NCBI GenBank assembly: GCA_025765615.1
Contig: JAIVFJ010000167.1
Location: forward strand, 62,001-126,000
DNA from: Zopfochytrium polystomum
Taxonomy: Eukaryota; Chytridiomycota; Chytridiomycetes; Chytridiales; Chytridiaceae
DNA: 64,000 nucleotides
Direction of reading: 5' to 3'
The notes beneath the pieces are model-generated. The model did not search any database, had not been told where the DNA came from, and saw nothing but the letters and a program-made list of their open reading frames with translations. Below are positions 24,908-35,420 of this stretch, one piece after another. The number at the start of each line of letters is the position of its first letter. Positions within the stretch are counted from its first letter, which is position 1. The translations under genes were made by a program, and so were the position numbers.

Positions 24908-27071
24908 ATGATGGATCCGTCCGACTTTCTTGCAGCCTCATCCTCCTCCTCCTCGTTGAACGTGCAACCCCACCACCAGCAACCGCACCACCCCCACCAC
25001 CACCCGCAGCCGGCGGTCGCAAGCGTCCAGCTGCCACTGCCGCCGCCGCGCTCAGAGCAGCCCCTGCCACCACTTCCTGGTGGACAAGATAGAGGCAGGG
25101 CCGGTAGCAGTAATGTCGCCGTGGCAACTACAATAACAGCGACAGCAACGACAACGACCGAAGCACGGACTCGCGTTCCAACGCCATTTCCTCCTCCGCC
25201 GCCGCTGCCTCCTCCCACGGTCCCGCCGCCCCCGGCCAACAACGCCGCAGCCCCCAACGTTTCGGCCATTTTTCGTCTGCGAACTTGGAAGAAGCTGCGC
25301 GGGGAGGTTCCGCCGAGACTGAACGAGGCGATGCCTCTGTCGCTCTTTTACCACGCTGGTGAGAAGAAGAAGAGGGTTGGGGGGAGAAAGAGACTCAATG
25401 CAGATGAATAATGAGGAAGAACGTGGGAAGAGGCCAAGCGGGACACAGCAGAATCGAGAGTAACTCGACGTGCAACCCTTTTCAATTTCGACCTTCCCCA
25501 CTCCGACCTCTCATCAAAACCAAACACACACACACACACACAGACGAATACCTCACGCGCGCCATCAAAAACCTCCAAAAGCTCACCGACACCAGCAGCG
25601 AAACCTTCCGCCGGCGCAACGAGCGCGTCCACCGGGCGCAGCGCCTGCTCCTCGAGAGCATCTACCTCGTGTACCAAGACACGGACGACACGCCGTACTA
25701 CCGAGCGCCGCGGGACTACCGGCGGCAGCTGCCTGCGGACGATCAGCGGGAGCTGGACGGCGGGTACAGCGAGAACATCCTTTACGCGGCGCAGGCGCTG
25801 TCGCAGGGGTTCCGGATCCGCGGCATCGAAGGGTTCACGGCAGAGCTGGTGCAGCCGGCAAGGGAGCTGTACGCTGCGCTCGAGGCCGTCCGGTTCGTGT
25901 TCCGCTCGCGCGCCGTCAGGGACCCGTCGCCCGTCCACGAAGACTTGTTTGAGGTGCTGCGCGCGTTCGACTACGCGTGGGCCGCGTTCGAGCAGAAGAT
26001 TTGCTTTTGCTACTTTTCGGTGACGTGGGGGGCCGCCGGGGCCGCCGGCGTGCAGGACATGGACATGTTGCAGGTTTGGTCTTTTTCTGTAAGGAAAAGA
26101 ATACAGAGGTCGAAAGGGGGGAAGGGGGGGGGGGGGGGAGAAGTTGGAGGTATTAGGCGCGAGGGAAGGGGAGTCGTGTGGTGGTGGTGGTGGTAGTGGT
26201 AGTGGTTTTGGTAAGAAATAACCGCGAGTTTCGGCGCTGATTTTTCTCCACACGCCCCCCCACCCCCGACCTCCCCCCCCGACCTCCCCAGATCCTCATG
26301 AGCGAAACCATCCTCCGCGCCACGTCGCGCGGCTACCTCCACCGCGACCAAATTCAGTCCTTCGACCCGACGGCCATCGTCGCGGTGCCGCGGCTGACGC
26401 TGGTGACGGCGCTGCGGCACATGCCCGACTGCGTCAACATCACGGGCGCAGAGACGCCGTTCCGCTGGTTCCGCCACCGCGTCGCCGTGCTGTGCCAGAT
26501 CCGCGACCTGCTGGCGACGTGCGGTGACGACGAGGTGGCCGCGCTGGAGCGCTTGCTGGCGGACGCGGATGCGCGGGGGGGCGGCACGTGCGCGCCGCTG
26601 CCGCCGCCGCCGCCGCCACCGCTAACGCCGCCCGCGGACGCGCCGTGCGCACCGGCGGCGGAGCGCGGGGACGGTGCGGACGGCCGCGACGCTGGCGCAG
26701 GCGAGCAGAACAACCTCATATTTTTTGGCAGCCACGTCATGCCGTCGGTCCAGCCGCCCGAGGTGGGAGACATTGACCTGGACAACGTTCCTCTCGGCCT
26801 CATTTACGGGGTGGGACATCGATCTGCCCCGCAGCCCCACGACGCAAAGACGCAGGACCCGCAGGCGTGTGAACGACTTCATAACGCGGAGCGCGAGGCA
26901 AGCCGTCTGGCTCCGCAGAGCTCGCTTACCAAGCACGAGGATGCGGCATCAAAGGAGGAGCGCCTCAAATCGCTTTTCCGCTCTATTTGCAGCGTCTCGG
27001 ACAGCTTGTCAAGGGCGCGAGACTTTGTCGGTATCATGCAGACCGTCTTCCAAATGCATTGCGACGAGTAG
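24908..27071 (+). CDS. LST2 (lateral signaling target 2)-like protein lacking FYVE
   Basis: Exons 24908-25358, 25544-26073 and 26292-27071 give 586 residues. After a ~130-residue Pro/His-rich leader, the conserved LST2 helical region starts (RLNEAMPLSLFYHADEYLTR) and runs through RGYLHRDQIQSFDPTAI, VPRLTLVTALRHMPD, RVAVLCQIRDLL and VAALERLLADAD. The C-terminus EERLKSLFRSICSVSDSLSR and VFQMHCDE also fits animal LST2. In animals the protein (ZFYVE28) ends in a FYVE finger and dampens EGF receptor signalling at endosomes; no FYVE Cys pattern exists here. The first intron's acceptor is preceded by a pure CA repeat instead of a pyrimidine tract. Confidence 0.82.
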
Positions 27072-27296
27072 TGGATGCTTCATGTGTGTGAAGGGAGCAA
27101 GGCAGGGGAGATTAGCCGCGCCGACGTATTTTTCTTTCTCTTCCGGCGGTGAAGAGATCTTCATAGAGTACTCGGGGCAATAGAATATTGACGTACAGTA
27201 TTTATTGGGGTCTTTTTTTTTTTTTTTTTTCCTTAAATTTGATAATCGCAAGACGCCGAGATTCCAACAAGCGCTCCAGGCCCTCAAGTTAGGAAG
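27072..27296. terminator. Convergent 3' spacer with T18 run
   Basis: The short region between the LST2-like (+) and UBXN4-like (-) stop codons contains a T18 run at about 27213-27230 and AT-rich flanks suited to 3' end formation on both strands. Confidence 0.4.
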
Positions 27297-29009
27297 TTAC
27301 CAGCCTTGGCTGGTCGAGTTCCCATTGTAAGTGTTGCGATCTTCGTCATCCCCGTTCGTCATGTCGGATATCGTGCGAATGGCTCCTCCACGTCGCTCGG
27401 GTCTAGCAGAGGCTGACGGGGACCTCGATGCAGTGCCACTGGCCGAACTGGCGGAGGCGGCCGGCGGCCGGGCAGCGGGCTTCGCAGCGCCAGCACCTCC
27501 AATAAAGACCGCGGAAAACGCCTGCAACACAGACCCTATCACCGAGAACAAAAAGTAGAACGGGGACAGGACCAAAGATACAACCCCGCTTGAAGCGTTT
27601 GTTCCCTCAGAGCTGTTACCGCTGGGGTATGCTCGGAAAGAAGACACGGGCCTCAATGTGATGGAGGCGGACGGAACAAGGTCGAGTTCTTTTGGGGAGT
27701 TGAAAGGAAAAATATTAGGCGGGGAAGAAAAAAATAGAAAGCAGGATTATTCAAAGAAAAGAACCTTTAAGAGTTTTAGACTCGTCGACGGCGGAGAAAA
27801 GGGTGACCGGGTAGGTCAAACTCATTTCAAAGGCGCCCAACTTTGGTCTCTCGACGTCGACGAACTTTCGCACGTCTCCCAATGTGTCGGAGGCTTTGAA
27901 CTTGTTTCGGATCGTTGATCCGTCAAAGAGCCGAACAGCGATGGAAGAGTGATCGTAACTGCATAACTAGTGATTAACTAAATCCACCACCAAGCACTTT
28001 CGCGATCACGCACTTGACAACGACCGGCGGCCGAGGCTCCGGGGGTGGAGCGGGAGCCTTCTTTGGTTTAGGTGCGATTGTCCTCGAAGACGACGACGAT
28101 GATGCGGGTACTTCTGCCGCAGGCTGGGTCGCCGCTGGAGGTTTCGACTTTGGCAGGGATGAGGATGACGAGGCCGCAGCGGTCGGGATCTTCTTTGCCG
28201 CAACAGGAGCAGTGATCGCAGCAGAGCCCGACTGTGTGGACGAAGACGAGGTCTGGCGGCCAGAGGAAGCAGCTGGCGGAATGGGCCTGGACGGAGCAGC
28301 AGCCGTCGCAGCGGGCGCTGGCGAGTTGTTTGCACTGTTGTTTCCATGGGGCGCAGGAGTAGGCCCAGCGGCGGCCGCAGCGCCAGCTGGAGTGGATGTG
28401 CTGGCAGTGGGCGGCGGCAGTGCCACCAGAGAAGCGGCTTGGGCCTGGATCCTGCCGACGACTGCGTCGGCCGACGGGACTTCGGGGGTCGACAAGACAA
28501 TGTCGGAGCAGACGCCGCCCTTGATGATGTAGATGCACGGGGTTGAAAAGACGGGGTAGACCTGAGAGAACAAGTTGCAGGTGTGCGAGCCGAGATCGAG
28601 CTTGAGCGCGACGGCCGAGGAGGCGACGACGGCCGCGATTCCGTTGTTGGACGCATCGTCAAAGATGGCGGAGAAGGCTGCCGTTTCCGCGGGACGATTC
28701 TCTGAGTCTGCGCGTCGAGGTTATGTAAGACGGGGTGGCCAGCGTCAAAGCGTGCGAGCTCGGAGGCATTGGAAGACCATGACACAACCTCAGAGCCTTT
28801 ACCGCCATCACGTCATGATTATCATCGCTTGCGCCAGTCTCCTGGAGGGATTTCCCCTCTTATTCTGTATCACTCTCTCTCACTCTCGCCCTCTCACCTG
28901 TGACGTAGACGATCAGCAGCTTGCCGAACGACGCCTTGACCGCGGCGGCGATGTCGCCATCAAAGAACACAAAGGCCGCTGCGGACGGCGACGGCGACGA
29001 CGACGCCAT
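27297..29009 (-). CDS. UBXN4 (erasin)-like ER-associated degradation protein
   Basis: Exons 29009-28898, 28707-28014, 27958-27765 and 27688-27297 give 463 residues. The N-terminal thioredoxin-like domain reads FDGDIAAAVKASFGKLLIVY and CNLFSQVYPVFSTPCIYII. A Ser/Ala/Pro linker follows. The UBX domain is rebuilt by splicing: IAVRLFDGSTIRNKFKASDT and LTYPVTLFSAVDESK. Near the C-terminus a hydrophobic hairpin (VVSLVLSPFYFLFSVIGSVL) matches the ER-membrane anchor of UBXN4. The family tethers p97/Cdc48 to the ER for protein degradation. An in-frame ATG 39 bases upstream is an alternative start. Confidence 0.88.
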
Positions 29010-29489
29010 TTCCCTTTTTTTTCCTTGCCCAGCGCGGACCAATTGCAATCATTTCAAATCAGGCCATCATTCGAACCGCAACCGCCCCCTCCCGCCGCCT
29101 CACATTTCCACTAACAACGCGCGTACGTTATACCCGAGCTGGGCGCTTCGTGCGTGCGAAAATGGTAGTACTGCCAGGCATCGTATGCCGCCCCCTAAAA
29201 TCGCACCGAGCTTGTTTTCACTTGGCCGGCTATGAAGTGGAGCTGTTCACGGTAATTGTTTTTCATCTCCCGCAAGAAGCAGTTGTGCCCCCTTTGCTTC
29301 GATGCCTCGAACGTAAACGGCGCAACGGGTGATTTGAAATCGACGGCCACGAAAATGCTTTGCAGACGATGCAGTTTATGACTGAATGTGCCTTTTTTCT
29401 TGCTCTGCTTCGTGCAAATACACAAACATCTTCTAATCCAATGCACCTCTAAAATCCAAGTTCTACCCCTCTCCCAAAATCCCCAATGG
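29010..29489. other. Tandem intergenic region, no gene seen
   Basis: The region lies between the Shq1 stop codon and the UBXN4-like start, both on the minus strand. It should hold the Shq1 3' UTR and the UBXN4-like promoter. There are no long repeats and no recognisable frame. Confidence 0.5.
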
Positions 29490-32053
29490 TCATTGACGCT
29501 CGCCGTGAGGGTCGTCGTCATCGTCTGGGTCCGCCGCGATTTCTCTGGCCAGGCTCTCAAGCTCCACTAACGGCCACCCAACGGTTGCCTTGTCTACCTT
29601 CAAGTGATTCAGCTCGCTCGCAAGGCTGCGAATGTCTTGATCGCGGCATTGCCTGTGCGATTATGCAGGTGTATGATGTGTGTGTGCGCGCGTGTGTGTA
29701 GAGTTTCGGAAGGCAACAACGAAGGGAGTAAAGAATCGGTAAGCCCGGACTTCCACTTCCGGAAAAAACAAAAGTGTTTGCCAAACCTCGGGTCCAATGT
29801 CCAAAGGCAGTAATCCTCAATATAAAGCCGGTCAAGAGCGTGGTACTCGCCGCTTGATTGCAAAATCTTCTTGATGGAAAGGAGGGATCGAATAATCGCA
29901 TGCCGGCCGAGCTTGAAGAGGACCACCACGTCTTCGAGGACACGTGAGGAGAGCTCGATGTGTCGGTACAAGGGATACGCGAGGGATCTTCGGACGCCGC
30001 AGTACACCGCATCGCGCAAAGACGTGAATGTCTGTTGTGAGGAAAGTATGCAAGAATTTGTTCATCCCAACGAGCCGATAAAGAAATGGGTTCAGGCGTT
30101 TGCAAAGGGGAATAGATTGCAAATTACAATTCAGGGAAACCAGCAAGGATCCTCACCTCAAAGCAGGACAAGGTGCCGCTCAGTTTCGAAATCGTCCACC
30201 CTGACTCGACGTTGTGGTCTCCTTCCGTGACACGATAGTCATAGCAATACGCGAACAAGATATCGACGAGACCAAGAAACAGAGTTCGCGTCTCCGAGGA
30301 TTCCCCTCCAATTAAAGGTTTCCGCCTTGGTAGGCGAATAATCTGGTCTCTTTCGCTTTCGGTGAATTCCAACCATGAGTCCAGCTTCTCTGGCAGGGTG
30401 GACGCTTGATTCTTTAGTGCGTTGGCTGCTGCACCCCCGACAGCCGTGGGAGTAGCACCTGCTAACGACGAAGTTGCTGGATCATTGCTCGAGATGAGTG
30501 CGGGTTGCGGAGAAGGAGTGACCATGTCGACAACGGAATTGGCAGGAAGGCCGCTTTGTGTCGTTTCGTGTGTTGGAGTGGTGTATGCGGTGGTCGAGAC
30601 AATGTTTGGAGGAATGATAAAGTTCGAGCTGGCGCTTTGCATCTCCAGTTGGACGGTTCCACCGCCCTCGGGGACCGGAAGCACCAGATCTGGGCGTGCC
30701 AAGGGCCCCTGGCCGCCGTCAGCTGCAGCCTGGCGGTTCGCCTGCATCCTTTTCAAAGCGGCCCACGACTCTGGTTTGAACTTGATGATGCTCTTGATTT
30801 CATCGTCATTAATGAAGTCAGACCTGGGGTACGTCCCCGTTCAATGTCAGCTCGTCATTCGCAAACCTCATCCCTGGAAATTCCTCACATGTAATGGTCT
30901 TCATCGAATTTCGCATTCTCCAGCGCCGTTCGCAGCTCCCTCCGGGCAGCCGGAGTCTGCCGCTCCAGGTCCAAAACGTCGACCACGTCGCCGAGGAGCT
31001 CGCGCAAGTGCGCCATGCTTCCGCAGTGTGAGTTGTTGAACCCGAATTTCGGGCCTGTCAGTTCGTCCTGGATCGATGTTCAACGTTCGGGTTCAGCCTG
31101 CATACAAAAACGCAGAAGAGGAAAGAGCACCCACGGGTTCATCTGGGAGCTCTTGCGGCAGCAGCCAATCCACGTCCGCGTCTTCAGCGTCGTCGTCATC
31201 CTCGCTTCGGCCGTTGCTGTCACCGTCGTCGCCGCGCTTTTCGCCTTCACCCTCGCCATCCAGTCGGTCCACATCCATGGCGGCTCCGACTTCTTCGATC
31301 AGCGGTCTCCTCGTCATCGCAGCCGGCTGATCCAGTGGAGCGTGGACAGGGTTGTGAGCTGGCGGTGCTTCGCCGGTTGAGGCGGCAGCGCGGGACATCG
31401 ACGGGTCCAGCAGCGTGCGGAGAAGGTCGAGGTGCGGAAAGAACTGGCCCTTTTCCTGCTTCGGGAGGCGGACCGTGATCGTGCCCGCCGAGATGTCGTA
31501 CGTGGCAGACTCGCGACCGTCCTCGCATACTGGGCACGGAAACGTAAGCCTAGTGAATGCCAGAGAATGCAAAAGAGGGTAGGCAGTCAGGCTCAGGTCA
31601 TAGAAGCGTCGTTACAGTGTCCCTTGCCACCCCTTGGTTGGCTCCTCACCTAAGAAAGTACGGGGACACATGAAACTTGAAAATGCAACCGTCGACGAAA
31701 AACTCAAAGTCCCTGGACTGAAAGGCGGTGGTTCGGTCGAAGAATGTGGTCAAACAAATGAATTGAGTTAGCAACCGAAAGCCCCTCTCGTAGCCTGGGC
31801 TGAAGGTCTTAAGAAAGTCATGGTAAAATGCATGCGATGGGCTCTTGTCGATGACGCAGCCCCAACTGCAGCAATGGCGATAAACGAATCTTGACGCATG
31901 CAGACTTGCAAGGAGAGGGGACAGGAGCAGCGACAGACGGCGATCACTGGCTCGACCGCCATGTTTGCCATCTCTTACCTTGACGTAAGGGCACTTGAGG
32001 ACCACTGTGACAAAGTCGTCGTCTTGGGCGACGGTGAACGACGGGGTGAGCAT
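29490..32053 (-). CDS. SHQ1: Shq1, H/ACA snoRNP assembly chaperone
   Basis: Exons 32053-31979, 31717-31650, 31549-31135, 31067-30889, 30823-30157, 30031-29787 and 29652-29490 give 603 residues. The N-terminal CS domain begins MLTPSFTVAQDDDFV and continues FEFFVDGCIFKFHVSPYFLR and YDISAGTITVRLPK. The SHQ1 domain has FAYCYDYRVTEGDHNVESGW, YPLYRHIELSSRVLEDVV and LDRLYIEDYCLW, and ends near VGWPLVELESLARE. Shq1 holds the pseudouridine synthase Cbf5 before assembly in the nucleolus. A Gln/Asn-Thr-rich insert (about residues 265-330) interrupts the usual fold. The start chosen gives the conserved MLTPxF N-terminus. Confidence 0.94.
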
Positions 32054-32302
32054 GAAGGGTTGCAACTAGATTGAGGGTTGTGTGATTGAGGGAAAGAAAG
32101 AACGAAGCCTGAGTTGGAGCACTGGACAGATCCATCCGTCCTTGTCACGCGGGCCAAAAGAGGCGGCGGAGTTGGAAATGCGGAGGAGAGGCGAGCGAGA
32201 AGCCAAGCACTCTCCGTGTATTACTTTCTCTCTTTCTTCCCCCACAAAATCCTCCTCACCCTCACCCCCACCTCCTCATCATCACCAGCTTCGCGCACAA
32301 GC
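32054..32302. promoter_or_regulatory. Divergent promoter between SHQ1 and the promethin-like gene
   Basis: A 249-base spacer separates start codons on opposite strands. The right half is strongly pyrimidine-rich (about 32215-32275) directly upstream of the plus-strand start. No TATA-like box is evident. Confidence 0.4.
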
Positions 32303-33272
32303 ATGGCCAAGCTGACTGCCGCCGCCGCCGCCGCCGCCTCCCCCAGCAACAACAACAACGCCAACAGCAGCCCCGCCGGCGGCGCAAAGTTTTTCGCCAC
32401 GGGCGGCGGCAGCTCGCCCACCTCCCGCGGCGCCTCGTCGACGGGCCACGGCGGCGGCGGCGGCGCTGGCAACGCGTTCCTGTCGTCCTTCTTCTCGGCT
32501 TCCAACGGCCCCGCCGCCGGCCTCGGGCCAGGTCTCCTCTACGCCCGAGACTTGTCCGTGGCATACCTGCTCAGTGCGAAGCGCCTTCTTGATAGGTACC
32601 CTCCCGTGAAGGTGAGAGAGAGACGGAAAGAGAGAGGGAAGGACAGCGAAGAGAAATGGAGAGATTGGAGTAGGCTCGGGGCAGAGAAGAGAAACTTGAA
32701 AGTCGAATGGGGAAAAAGTTGCAGCGATAACGGCGAGGAAAGCGAAAAGCGAGACGACAAAGAGTTGGAAAGATGGATTGCCTGCGTAAGGAATTTGTGG
32801 TACTCGCCCGAGTTAAGGGGTACTGAGCGTTGCCTGCTTAACTGCTTCCAGCGCCCCTGCTCGCTGGGGCTGACACCTTCTTTGACCCCCCTGCAATCGC
32901 AATATTTTGGCGCTCAGGTCTTCGTGTACTCTCTGCTCGCGTTTTCGGCCGTGCCTCTCGCCGTTTTCGTTGGCTTCACTGGAATAACCCTCGCCGGCTG
33001 CCTCGCTGTCGCAGGTTTGACACTACCCCCGCTTTGAGCTCGCTTGCAGCAGCCAAGTCCATTTCCTTTCTAAACTAAGTATCCCTTTTTTTTTCCCCCG
33101 CCCAGGCACGGGTGTTACGCTGGTCCAGGGAGGTTTCCTCGCCGTTTCCGGCTTTGTTCTCTTTTGGTTCCTCGGCGGAGCGTTGGTGCTCGCTGGCATT
33201 CTCACCTTTTGGTTTGGCGCCGCGTACTTTGCTTTTACTGTTGCCAAGTCCATTGAGCGGAACGTGGGCTGA
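32303..33272 (+). CDS. Promethin/LDAF1-like lipid-droplet membrane protein
   Basis: Exons 32303-32611, 32918-33014 and 33106-33272 give 190 residues. The first ~85 residues are Ala/Ser/Gly-rich. The rest carries KRLLDRYPPVK followed by closely spaced hydrophobic hairpins (VFVYSLLAFSAVPLAVFVG, TLVQGGFLAVSGFVLF, GGALVLAGILTFWFG). This Pro-plus-hairpin layout fits the promethin family (animal LDAF1, yeast Ldo), which works with seipin at ER sites of lipid-droplet birth. Identification rests on topology and the conserved segment before the first hairpin, so a different tetraspan family is possible. Confidence 0.68.
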
Positions 33273-33434
33273 GCGCGTCATTCACACTCCACGTTGCATT
33301 TTCATGCGTGGACATTTATGCCTTCTCTAGCCTGGAGCTGCTTTGCAGTTTTTCCCCCCTCTTTCTTTCTTTCGGCGCCCATGCCAACAGTGATTCGCGT
33401 CGTTCGTCCAGTGCCCATTAATATTTACTTCAGT

Positions 33435-34904
33435 TCACGCCGCATCCACTTTACGCTTCTTTTTCCCGTTTGATGGAGTATCTGAAACGGCAACGGCCGG
33501 TTCCTTGCCCTTTCGCTTTGCACCGCGCGCGTGATACCTCTCCATGGCTTGGTCCAGCGCCTGTCCATCTGAAGAACGAGGTAACTATAAATGGGGGGCC
33601 GTGAATTCGCTGCGACAAACCTGCATCACTGCCGAACGGGACGTACTGCACTTTCATGTCCTTGGGATTCTCTCGGGGAACATACTTTTCAGACAATAGG
33701 TTCATTCCTGCCTGCTCCAGCTCCTGCTGGCTGGGAAGACCGAACGTTGGCACAACGCTCAGATAGTGGGAGAAGCCTTTTTTGGCTAAAAAAAAAAAAA
33801 ACAAACCAAAATGGGGAGCGTCAGGCGGGGAAAATGGGGGAAAGAATTGAAAAGATGGAGGCGATCACCATTCAAATACTCAACTGATTTTATAGTCTCC
33901 AGTGCGCGGATCGGGCAACAAGCACTTCAAGTGGGACATCTCACCAAGTTCACCTCCGGCGGAGCCCACTTCGGCGCCTTGGTTCACCTTGTAAATTCCA
34001 AACGATTCGTCGGGTCCCTTCCCCCTTGACGGAACGGTCACGACCGACACGGGCAGTTCGTCCTCGCCGGATCGGAAAGTCGACTTTCTGCCAGTGAGGA
34101 GGGAGTGGTTGAGCTTGATGTTGGACAGGTTTTGGATTTCAAACTTGTTTTGAACGAAGCGGAAAGAAGCAAGCGCGGGCGGAGGAGGAGGCCGTTTTTA
34201 GCAGATATTAGCGGACGTGATTTCGTTTGAATCAGGAGCGCCCGTTTCTCCAGTTCAACACTCACGTCAGCAGGGACCCTGATAAGCACCAGCTCCAGAT
34301 CCTTGTCGGCTTCAATTAGGCTCTGCTCAAAGCTTGAGACGGGGTTGTTCTTCTTGTGCTTGTACGGAGCGAGCTTGAAACCCGGTGGGGGATAGTATTC
34401 GCTTTTTATCACAGGGAAACAAGAATGGCAGCAACGGAGCAAACACCAACGGTGGGTGGAAACAGAAAAGAAGTTGTGTTGGCACAATGTGAGGGAAGCG
34501 AGAAACACAGGGGGAGGCCCTGTCGCGCGCACACACACACACACACACACATGCACGCGCAGCACACTCACACACCTTCCACGGTTCTCGTCACCGCCTC
34601 CTCCAGCGCCTTCTTCGACCTCCTCATCGTTGTACTGAGCCGACTCCGCATCATCATTGTCGTTCAGGTCTGCATCGTTTTCGACTTCGCTTTCGACGGG
34701 CGACTCCACGGGCGCCGGCGCCTTCTCTTTGCGCGTCAACAACGACGACGACGACGACGACGACGACGAGGTCGCAGTCTTTGTGATGCTGCTGCTACTG
34801 CTGGTGCTCTTTGACGGCGTCTTGGAGGACGACAGCGACGACGTCGACGACGAAGCTGGCGGTGCGCCCGCCTTGACCTTTCTCTTGACCGAGTCCATAA
34901 TCAC
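33435..34904 (-). CDS. RNA polymerase I subunit Rpa34-like
   Basis: Exons 34904-34576, 34401-34266, 34143-33885, 33785-33621 and 33568-33435 give 340 residues. A Ser-run and acidic N-terminus precedes EYYPPPGFKLAPY, then LELVLIRVPADF and LSNIKLNHSLL, the motif order of the Rpa34.5/CD3EAP family (PPxGF, LWLIRVPAD, linker, beta strands). GEMSHLKCLLPDP and YLSVVPTFGLP complete the dimerisation fold. The C-terminus is basic (GKKKRKVDAA), a likely nuclear/nucleolar signal. It would pair with Rpa49 to aid Pol I elongation. The family diverges quickly, so confidence is moderate. Confidence 0.66.
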
Positions 34905-35247
34905 GCTCTCTGCTCAATGGGGGCTGCTGCTGCTGATGACGAGGCGCCAGCGCGCTTGAATCTCTGAAGACTCGCGTGTGCTGTATGGGGGCGATGGTAT
35001 GGCGCGGCGTGGGCGGTGCACAGGTTTTACGCTCCAGAGAAAGGGCGATTGCTGATGCGATCGCGCAGGTAGTGGGGGGGGGGGGGGTTAGTCAGTCGAG
35101 GTTGGTTGGGTAGTGGGGGGAAGTCAGCAGCAGAGGCAGCGACGCCGTTCGTTCGTTCGTTCGTTTCGCAGATCGTTCGTTCCCTCTTTACTCTTTCCCT
35201 TCTTTTTTTTTTTTTTTTTTTTGGTTGTTTGTGTTTCTTTCTTTTTT

Positions 35248-35280
<33 letters not shown>

Positions 35281-35420
35281 CTTTCTCTCGTCCATGTCAT
35301 GCAAGCCAGCCAGTGTGAACCAAACCCACCAACCAACCAACCAGCCAATCCAAACTCTTTTCGATTTTTCCAAACTCCGACGGCCTGACAAGTGACAAGG
35401 GGCACTCCGCCCCCGAACAA
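34905..35420. other. Divergent spacer with long T-runs
   Basis: A G-run lies at about 35085-35097, TTCG repeats at 35143-35166, and interrupted T-runs fill 35203-35281. It should carry the promoters of the Rpa34-like (-) and phosphosite-repeat (+) genes. Confidence 0.5.
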
